Source: Siphonodentalium dalli (Eukaryota > Mollusca > Scaphopoda > Gadilida > Siphonodentaliidae). Taken from it: 64,000 nucleotides of DNA. The stretch is taken from the NCBI GenBank assembly GCA_032622095.1, contig CP136067.1, forward strand, positions 119,943,030 through 120,007,029, given 5' to 3'. A model generated the notes under the pieces. That model saw nothing but the letters and a program-made list of their open reading frames with translations. It made no database searches and had not been told where the DNA came from. A program made the translations under genes and the position numbers. Positions 55,913-64,000 of the stretch are shown here, in pieces (within the stretch, counting starts at the first letter, position 1; each line of letters starts with the position of its first letter).

Positions 55913-56834
55913 ATGGCTACACATAACGTAAATCTGAGTGAGGTTCGGGATTCTGATGAATATAACTTGACAATGAAATGGAACGAAGCGGAACAGGAAA
56001 ATGACGAATTGATTAATTCTGCTATTAATACCTGCAATGAATGTCCATACATTTCACCATCACAAGCTATAGATCAACCAAATACAAAATCTAAATTTTC
56101 AATATTCAGCCTCAACTGTCGAAGTATTAACGCGAATTTCGATTCATTGTGTAATCTCCTGTGCGACTTAAAGTCGAATAATAATTCATTCGACGTTATA
56201 GATTTAACGGAAACATTCAAAATACGTCAAGCATCAAACTTTGAAAAACCGGGATATCACCCTATGGAATTCAAGTGTAGAGCTGACGACGATGATGACA
56301 GAGGTGGTGTGTGCCTTTATATAAAAGAATCAATCCACTATAAAAATCGACCCGACCTTAGTGAATTTATTCCACACGTGATAGAAACAATATTCGTGGA
56401 AATCAACCCAGGAAAAAATGACTCTCGGATAATCGGCTGCGTTTATAGACCAAATACCGCACCAAAGGCCAACATTGATAAATTTTTTGAAAAAATTCGA
56501 CGATATTCTAGAAAAAAATAATAACCACAAATCATATATATCAGGAGACTTTAATATTGACCTCCTCAATTTCAACTCTCATACAAAAACGAATGATTTC
56601 ATAAATAACATTTTCACAAGAGGATTCGTGCCAAGGATAACTAAACCCACTCGAATGACTGATCATTCAGCAACTCTTATCGATAATATATATACCAATA
56701 ATCTACAAGGCGAATGTAAATCTGGTATAATCACTTCGGCATATTTTATTCTGAATCTAACCAAAAGAGACAAAACAGCCCCAATAATAATGAAACTATC
56801 ACTAACCAAAGAAGTTTTAGTCCTAATAACATAA
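55913..56834 (+). pseudogene. LINE endonuclease domain, frameshifted
   Basis: APE-type endonuclease. The first frame (to 56,521) has FSIFSLNCRSINANFDSL (Asn 68), IDLTETF (catalytic Glu 100) and RGGVCLYI. After a shift at the T/A run near 56,480-56,515 the second frame has YISGDFNIDLL and ITKPTRMTDHSATLIDNIY. The final SDH motif is degraded. The ~60-residue lead before the domain has no recognised motif. Confidence 0.82.
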
Positions 56835-56929
56835 TTAGATTCAAAAATCGTTTAAAATCTTGTACCTTTGACTCCGTCACATCTTGTAGAAATGTCGACC
56901 AAGCATATGACATCTTCTTAGATATCTAT

Positions 56930-58299
56930 ATGAATGCATATGAACTAGCTTTCCCCATCAAAAGTCGACATATACCCAAAACATTCATAAAACGCGAACC
57001 TTGGATGACATCTGGATTGATTAAGTCAAGTATTGTTAAGAACCAGCTATATTTACGCAAATTGAATAAACCCACGGAAACGAACGTAAATAAATATTTG
57101 AGTTATCGTACCTTATATAATAAACTAACCAGAAGGAGTAAAAATATATACTATACAAATATTCTAGAAGTAAATAAAAATAACTTAAAGAAAACATGGG
57201 AAATACTTAAGGGTGCATTGAAGATAATGGAAACACAAATATTAACACAAAGACTTTTACTGAAAACGGAATAGAACTTGAAAATTCCAAACTCATATCG
57301 GAAAGGTTCAATGACTTTTTCTCAAAAATTGGGCGGGAAACCAGCCAACTTAATGAACATGAAAATGACTCACATTTTACAGATTTTCTTCATAACCGCA
57401 AACCAGACGACATCAATTTCAAAATAATTCCGACCTCAATACAGGAGATCATCCTCACATGTTTGTATATGACTGGAACAGTATCAAGGGACTTCAATGG
57501 TATATCAACTAAACTTATCAAGGAAACAATTGAGGAGATAGCCCCAGCATTATTGCATATTTTTAACTTGTCCTTAGAGCATGGAATAGTCCCTAACAAA
57601 ATGAAAATTTCTAAAGTAGTCCCGATCCCAAAAAATAATACCACTCATGAAATCTCCAACTACAGACCTATCAGCATTCTTCCAGCTATCTCGAAACTTC
57701 TCGAAAAAATAATGCATAAACGATTACTAGACTTCTTAAATGAACAAAACATACTCTATAAACACCAATACGGCTTCCGTCCTAATCATTCAACCTTCCA
57801 TCCTGTATTACACCTCCTCGATCAAGTTGTCTCAAATAATGACATCATGACAAGAGATTCCAATTTAGCTCTATTCCTCGACCTCTCAAAAGCATTTGAT
57901 AAGATAAATCACGATATTTTACTTCATAAACTAGATCACTATGGCATACGGGGCACAGCATACTCATGGTTTCGGAGCTATCTGCAAAATAGAAGGCAAT
58001 ATGTTGAACTCAATGGTACCAAATATAAATTAACGGAAGTGACGTGTGGAGTGCCACAGGGTTCAGTACTGGGACCGATAATTTTCTTAATCTACGTTAA
58101 CGATATGTCCAACTCGACAACCATGGATATCTTGTCATACGCGGACGATACGACTCTAGTAACTGGTGGAAAAAATGGCATCCTTGTAGAAAGTTATGTG
58201 AATAATGAGTTACGCAACATATTTTATTGGTGCTGTAGCAATAAGTTAGTGATCAACACAAAAAAGCAACTATATGCTAATACACACAGAGAACAATGA
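56930..58299 (+). pseudogene. LINE reverse transcriptase core, frameshifted upstream
   Basis: The linker frame (56,930-57,274) has KREPWMTSGLIKSSI, the pre-RT motif. The polymerase frame, open from about 57,241 to 58,299, has SNYRPISILPAISK, YKHQYGFRPNHST, LFLDLSKAFDKINHD (first Asp), CGVPQGSVLGPIIFLIY and LSYADDTTLV (Asp pair). All core residues are intact. It loses frame near 58,275. Confidence 0.87.
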
Positions 58300-59021
58300 T
58301 AACAAATGGAACTTCATAAAGGTTTACTTAAATAATACGGAACTAAATAAGATAGGAAATCCTGAGCACGAATCCTCCACAAAATTCTTAGGAATCCATA
58401 TAGATGAAAACCTGACCTTTAAAAAACATGTGTCCTCAGTTTGTTCTAAAGTGGTGAATGCCATATACCACATCAATAAAGTTAAACACTTCTTTCCTGG
58501 TAGCGCACTTAAAACATTATATTATGCTCTAATACAAAGCCATCTTGTCTACGGTGTTCAAATTTGGGGACACGTCCCAGCGGTCAAAAATATTTTCATG
58601 CTTCAAAAACGCGCGATACGAGTTTTATGTAATAAGAAATAAAGAAGCCACACAGAACCTCTTTTTAAAAAAGAAAATATACTCAAAATCTACGACATCC
58701 ACAAAGTACAAGCGGCTGCATGATTGCTATTATATGCGCTTAATAGAATCATTCACCGACATGTTTACGAAACGCAAAACCGGACCAGACACCCGGCAAA
58801 AGCACCCACTATTTAAAAAAAAACCAAGAACATCTTGGTCCCAACAACTACCATTCCATTCTTATCTAACCATCTGGAACAACTTAGATAAGGAATTTAC
58901 ATCATACCAATCCAGGCACACATTCAAACGGCGTTTACATGCCGATTGCATTAAAAAATATGCTGCAACAATTAAATGCAACAATCAAAGATGTCCCGAC
59001 TGTGTGGTAGCTCGTCAATAA
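58274..59021 (+). pseudogene. LINE ORF2 C-terminal region
   Basis: Two overlapping frames carry the thumb and tail: KFLGIHIDENLTFKKHV, LVYGVQIWGH and LQKRAIRVLCNKK, then FTKRKTGPDTRQKH and a Cys-rich end CNNQRCPDC. They are joined by a shift near 58,600-58,640. Confidence 0.8.
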
Positions 59022-59362
59022 GTGACTTCCGCTATATCGCAATCCACAACCTCACTCAACACATTCCTACTCGACTTTCAAGGAACATCCAACTGATAAG
59101 AGGCAAACCATCGAGTAACCAATAATCGATTTATCTAGACGTATACCCTCCATGCATATAGTCCAGTTAAATGCAACCATTGTGAGATACATAATTATTT
59201 AGCAGTGCATTGTAAAATGAATCCTGACCGCCTATCGTAACATCTTTTCATCTTTAAGGGGGCGGCAGTAAGACAGTCTAGCCTGACTATGCCACCCCTC
59301 GAATATACAATGTAATATTTGTCAAATGTATCATGTATTAATATGTGTATATTGAAATAAAA

Positions 59363-59383
59363 TATCCTATCCTATCCTATCCT
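59363..59383 (+). repeat. (TATCC)n LINE 3' tail
   Basis: Four TATCC units after AATAAA. Tandem 3' tails are typical of several LINE clades. Confidence 0.85.
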
Positions 59384-60209
59384 CTCGGTGTGGGATACCT
59401 ATCTTCATTACATTCATATAACTGTCAGTAATAATTCGAACTATTTCTTCAATATCTGCGGATGCGTCCGGTAGAAGATCACAATTTATGTCCGTAATCA
59501 TTTGTGTTTGCTCTCGGAAAATCAGCTACATTATAATGCCAAATGAGTTTTCGTTGTTCTTCGTGTCGGCTATACTCAAAATACAAGGAAGCTATTACGG
59601 CAAAGTGGTCCGAAGTGGTACGCCCAATGTCAATGGTGTCATGGTCACTTACAATTATGGGTCCAGTAGAGTAGCAGAAGGCGGTCCTATGCGTGTTGGG
59701 GTTGAGGTTATATTACGAAGGCTTTGATTGTTTATAATATTATTTATGTCCGACGTGGGGTCCAACAGGTTAGAGTTCAAGTCTCCGATCAGAATGACTG
59801 GTCTGTTAGCACTAAGTATGGTATCTAGCGCGGAGTGGAGGTTTTGCCACTAGTTAGAATTTGAGAACTGTTGTGATCTATATGTGAGGGCCATAATATA
59901 CGTAAGGGATTTTGAATTTATTTGAAACCATAATATACTTTCGTCAAATTCTAATTCTTCCATGCGTTTGTAAATTATGTGATCAGCTATATATACACAT
60001 ACGCCTCCTCAGTAGCTGTTTCGATCTTTTCTAATAGGTCAATAACATATGGAATTTGGATCAGATCAGAACTGAAGGAGGGTTCTAAGTGGGTTTCTGT
60101 AAAACAAATTACATCGTATTCGTTTATAGTAGTTAATATTTTATCTAGTTTGTTCCTCAAACTGCGTACATTCAAGTGGAAAATATTAAGAGTGTGTCCA
60201 CTAGTTTCC

Positions 60210-60236
60210 GGTCCGGGACATGGATGAATATCTCCA
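60210..60236 (-). other. 2A-like motif at start of LINE ORF2
   Basis: Reads GDIHPCPGP, closer to the 2A consensus D(V/I)ExNPGP than the 912-938 copy (terminal PGP kept; Glu to His, Asn to Cys). It follows a hydrophobic segment, as in other LINE 2A-like regions. Activity is doubtful. Confidence 0.45.
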
Positions 60237-60399
60237 CACATTAACACTAATATAGATGCTATCAGCAAGAATTTTAGATTAGGATACCTCAGTTTAAGGA
60301 AATTGACAGCATTTCCTGTTTTTTGTCTACTTGCACAACTTTTCGTTGAATCGAAGATACCAATGGACTGTCTGTACTGAACCAAGTCAACCAACATCC

Positions 60400-60500
60400 C
60401 TGGGTGTGAGGGTGTATTAGCCAAGCACAGACGCCCACATAGTCCGAGCTGGGGGTGAGGGTGTATTAGCCAAGCACAGACGCCCACATAGTCCGAGCGA
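60400..60500 (+). repeat. ~49-bp tandem duplication
   Basis: 'gtgagggtgtattagccaag' with 'cacagacgcccacatagtcc' occurs twice in succession. It lengthens the N-terminal open frame of the LINE copy and is probably not part of the ancestral ORF. Confidence 0.85.
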
Positions 60501-60505
60501 TGCAA

Positions 60506-63500
60506 TTTTAAATGCGAAAAATCCTATTCCTGAACCAACCATGTGATGATGAAAACATAAAACAGTTACAAATAAACATATATACAAGAAAATAAATATC
60601 ATTCGAAAGTTACCTACTTTCGAGACAGGTGGATTGTATGTGCGAGTGACAATTTCGATATTTTATCAGCATTAACAAATTAATGATCGCCAAATATGAT
60701 GGTAAAAACACTACGTTTAATCCAGTGTGTATTAGCAGAAGCAGGTCAGTCTATACGGTGACCCAGATACATGCAGTAGTACACAGTGAAGCTAATTGAT
60801 CATGTGAGAGACACTTATGAATATTTTAATGATGACCCAGATAAAACTCCATAGCTATTGGTTAAGAGTAAATTTGAGCGCAAAGGTCAATCGCGTGTCA
60901 TGTATAAATATGCAAATTATATGCATGGGGTCACGTGTTTGTTGACCCACATATACTGTAATTGCAGCGATTGGTCGACAGGCACGTGCGTCTGTTGGGG
61001 CATCAGAATATACACATTGTAGTATAATCGGGTAAATTTCTGAAGTCCGAAATACTGAATGTCCATAAAAAGTGACTATTTAAGCTGAAAATGGTTGAAG
61101 CAACACAAATGGAATTGTCACACACGATTTTAAAAACAAAGTTACATTTATTGTTGATATTATTGAAAATTTGAGTCTCCAGTACACAAAAGAGGCGCTG
61201 TACGTATTTTTTTCGTGAGTTAAATTAGGTCAGAAATATATAGGCCACATAATCAATATATCATGTGTTGCAATTGGATGTAACAAGATACTTCAATTGG
61301 GATTACTAACATGATAGTATAAATAATATTCTAATACTGGTGCCACACAAAATTGTTAAACACAGGAGTGTCCACAAAAGGAGGCCATTGTGCGTTGTGT
61401 TGTTAACAATATGGTGAAAAACAAATGTGACATGTAGACTAGTTATTTTGGTATTGATCAATTAACACAACAGATGTTTGTGATTTATGCAGTTCTACCA
61501 GACTTTTAAAGCTATATGAACCACAAGGATAGAACTCATTCAGTACATGAGAATTGACTGTACGTTATGTAAATATATGTGTTTAGTTATACATGTACAC
61601 GAAAACATTATATAAACATGTACGATAACACATGGAAAACAAGAAGTAATATTCAAATAAATCAGTTATAAAATAGTATACACAAAACTAACTGTTCGTT
61701 GAGAATTTTGGCGCACAACAGAGTCTAGTCTGAATCAGGTAATGGTTATAAACAATAATTTACAACATTGGCCAGTTTTCAATATTTTCAGGAATAATAT
61801 TAACAAAATAATTATTTGTCGGTTTATGTTTTGAAAGGAGCACGAGTTGAATAACCATAATCAAAAATGTGTATATAAAGTTGTGAAGTTAAATATAACC
61901 TTGATTATGAAATAATCAATTTTATTTTTCTAGGGAGCGTACAAAATTAAATAGGTCCGGGACTCCGGTACCCCTTTAACAACAGGATGTACATTTTATA
62001 TACGGTCATGCGCAGTCTCTTTGTCCGCCATCTATCGGGAATAGAATCAATATTTATTTTGTCCAAACATAATTCCCGTAATTCCTTTTATATCAGAATT
62101 CATTTTAACGTCCCGTTGGTTGTGTTATTTGTCGCGACATAATAGTCAATAGTTTCTTTTTTCAACTTATATAAGTAAAAAAAAAATTCACTGTTTATTT
62201 ACGGGGACACGTGTTTCAATATTTCAGTGTTCGGCGTCAGACACGTCCCAGTACATTTTTCTTCTATTTAGTTACTATTATCTTTCCTAATTCGCCTCGG
62301 GGCGTTATACATAGATTGTAGTTATCAGTGCAATAATTTATTTATGTTGCACGAATGAACAATTTGCTAATGCTATTTTTTGCACGAAATTGGGACAAAT
62401 GATAATGCTATCCGCTACAACTTCCGGATATTTATCACATCGTTGTTCCGTTTTGTTGGATACCCGTTTTATCGCTGCATTCCTACTTTTTGGTTGTACT
62501 CGTGAATAAGGAATCGCGAACTGGTATCTCGGTTTAGTCTATGTTTCCGCTTTGGCAAATATAAACCTGTTTCACCTTCTTTAGAAGAAAGCTACTATTG
62601 TACTCCAAAAATAACAGTGATCAGGGCACAAATACTACAGAGTTATATGTACTCTATAAGACTGGAATTTACAATTACATGGATCTTTTAACTTAAGTTT
62701 TACCGTCCTGTAAAAGCCAGCTTTTGTTACTAGGACGTAACAACTACACAAGTTTAAGTTAACTTAAGTAATTTATGTTTATCCTTAATTTTAACCTGCC
62801 ATGTCATGTGTGGTCAGGGTTCTCCTAACTATTAGTAAAGACGAGATTTCCTACATTGAGCTGGACTCAACTCTGTTGCAAGTTAAAACACACAAACCGG
62901 GTAACCTTTCATAAAAAAGGTACAGATCAAATGACTTGGATTTCCTTTTAATGTTACACCAAGTGACTTCAGCGCTTGGTATAAATGAGTAAAGTGTGGG
63001 TTGGGGCAACAAACATGTGCTGCTGTCCCACAAGGTGATTTTTAAGTACAAATGAATTAAGACATTGTGGACACTGGCATGCATTTAACAATAGCAAACG
63101 GTACTACCATGATGGAATATCCTTTTGCAATCCGACATAGCTCGGTGAGCGCTTGAGTGTTTTAGCTGCTCATACCCACTTATTCTATACTTCTTAGAGA
63201 GCTTATACATGCATCCAGATGTTCAAGTGCATTGGTCAATTAACTCACATGAGCTAGTTAGGACATATTTGATTTGCCCATCGGTGGTATTATTCCAGGG
63301 TGGTTGGTCAATGTTGGCTTGGCTGTATTCTGGAGATTTCGACATACATAAATAATCACACATACATTAAAAATTTAAAATTACATAGACAGTTTTATAG
63401 TACTTATGGCTGTTGAGACATTGTCGAACAGTGTTCGGGATCTCTTTTGGGACAAATAGAACAATATGGTTGGCATTTTGACAACTGTTTTGCGTTTAGT

Positions 63501-63897
63501 TTTATCCCTAAAATATTTCTTCAGATTTGCTGGAGTTATTGTAAATTCTTCGCTTGGTTACTTATGAGGCTGTTCGCGGGACTATGGGTCGTTTCTTGCA
63601 CATAAAGCCGTTTTGACAAACCATTAGCTTTTAAAATCTTTTCGTCATATTGGTAACGATATTTTACTACATGAGTCTTAACACATGTATATATTGATCA
63701 ACCTTATACATATTACCAGTACACATGAACATTAATTTCACCTGATCAGTTGATATTTAATTCTTCACCTTGCAGGACGGGACACACCACTATAATTGTG
63801 ACTATATCTACATGTATGCTACCATATATATACTTGTAGTTTATTAACTTTAAAAGAATTTATAGCTAATGCAGTTATAATATCTGTTTTCTCTCAG
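60506..63897. other. Intergenic or intronic, nothing recognised
   Basis: 3.4 kb without a supportable gene, repeat or RNA on either strand. The frame at 62,851-63,084 (minus) has no motif. Confidence 0.4.
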
Positions 63898-63990
63898 GGC
63901 ATGTTTCTTCCAGGAACATTGAGGCCTCGACTTGATGGTGACACAATTTGTATGCAAATTTTACTCTGCCTTTTCAGTCAGCATTATTAA
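63898..63990 (+). other. Possible exon at right edge
   Basis: A good acceptor (tatctgttttctctcag) precedes a frame reading GMFLPGTLRPRLDGDTICMQ, open for 30 codons to TAA. One other splice option is a donor-like GATG|gtgaca inside it. I do not recognise the protein. It could be chance. Confidence 0.2.
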
Positions 63991-64000
63991 AATTTTCGGT

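Larger units (their letters stand above)
55870..59383 (+). mobile_element. Near full-length LINE with (TATCC)n tail, multiply frameshifted
   Basis: A plus-strand element with endonuclease, reverse transcriptase and C-terminal region in order. It has AATAAA at 59,356-59,361 and ends in 'tatcc' repeats (59,363-59,383). Frames change near 56,480, 56,760-56,930, 57,210-57,260, 58,275-58,299 and 58,600-58,640, several of them at A or T runs. The 5' limit is uncertain and I see no target duplication. Its 3' end abuts the truncated minus-strand LINE at 59,384. Confidence 0.85.
59384..60505 (-). pseudogene. LINE ORF2 N-terminus with endonuclease, second copy of the 0-1-kb family
   Basis: From the right: a hydrophobic stretch (LLIASILVLM), CGDIHPCPGP, FHLNVRSLRNKLDKI and VICFTETH (catalytic Glu). 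Then TGA near 60,010, GGVCVYI, a TAG near 59,850, LIGDLNSNLL and TSDHFAVI. It matches the 1-1010 copy motif for motif. It is cut at 59,384 within the linker (reading SYMNVMKIGIPHRE), exactly where the plus-strand LINE ends. Two stops make it non-functional. Confidence 0.85.

Noticed and set aside
52860-60505. One minus-strand LINE split by the plus-strand LINE
   Set aside because: Both minus-strand pieces contain their own version of the linker before the polymerase, so they overlap and are not two halves of a single copy.

Overview
This window looks like repeat-dominated nuclear DNA from a marine invertebrate. It is AT-rich and full of microsatellites, it has no operon structure, and its retrotransposons belong to non-LTR (LINE) and Ty3/Gypsy types. 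Two short dispersed repeats point to a lophotrochozoan, most likely a mollusc. One is a ~120-bp repeat that begins near 'aagggccataactc' and ends in stacked 'ggacgg' units (about 5.0-5.3 and 9.1-9.7 kb). The other is 'ttgattgattg' followed by 'gggtttaacgtcg' (about 47.63 kb). That assignment rests on memory of such repeats, not on a search. I recognise no complete host protein-coding gene.

Layout. 0-1 kb: endonuclease part of a broken LINE (minus). 3.3-4.5 kb: orphan L1-type ORF1, broken by two stops (minus). 6.3-8.4 kb: 5'-truncated CR1-like LINE with an open reverse-transcriptase frame and an in-frame 42-bp repeat (minus). 9.9-10.5 kb: TTAA-flanked inverted-repeat element. 12.3-16.6 kb: long inverted repeat with two 1.29-kb arms around a 1.6-kb degenerate minisatellite. 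A third, single-arm copy lies at 45.0-46.3 kb. 19.4-19.9 kb: three 127-133-bp palindromes in tandem. 20.2-21.9 kb: further tandem repeats.

23.06-31.83 kb is a tandem triplication of a ~2.9-3.0-kb unit. Each unit carries candidate exons, long GA tracts and the 3' end of a LINE. 32.32-39.24 kb is a tandem duplication of a 3.47-kb unit whose right part is the 3' half of a Gypsy element. The second unit runs into the full-length element (37,910-42,347), which has 183-184-bp LTRs and a GACTC target duplication. The pre-insertion sequence survives as a paralogous repeat at 43.2 kb.

44.2-45.0 kb: degenerate tandem repeats and a GCGC-rich cluster. 46.8 kb: a 146-bp palindrome. 48.0-48.6 kb: gag-like ORF1 fragment of a LINE (minus). 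49.45-50.58 kb: a GC-rich 1.12-kb element with one 296-aa ORF between perfect 15-bp direct repeats, the least conventional mobile element here. 52.9-55.0 kb: Jockey-like LINE with a deletion in the polymerase core (minus). 55.9-59.4 kb: near full-length LINE (plus), broken by several frameshifts and ending in a (TATCC)n tail. It abuts 59.4-60.5 kb, a minus-strand LINE endonuclease related to the copy at the window start. 60.5-64 kb: nothing recognisable apart from one weak exon candidate at the right edge.

The genes do not form a pathway. The window records successive insertion, truncation and local tandem duplication, and the duplication junctions show microhomology or templated insertion. 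Because the tandem units are nearly identical, an assembly artefact must be excluded before they are read as biology.
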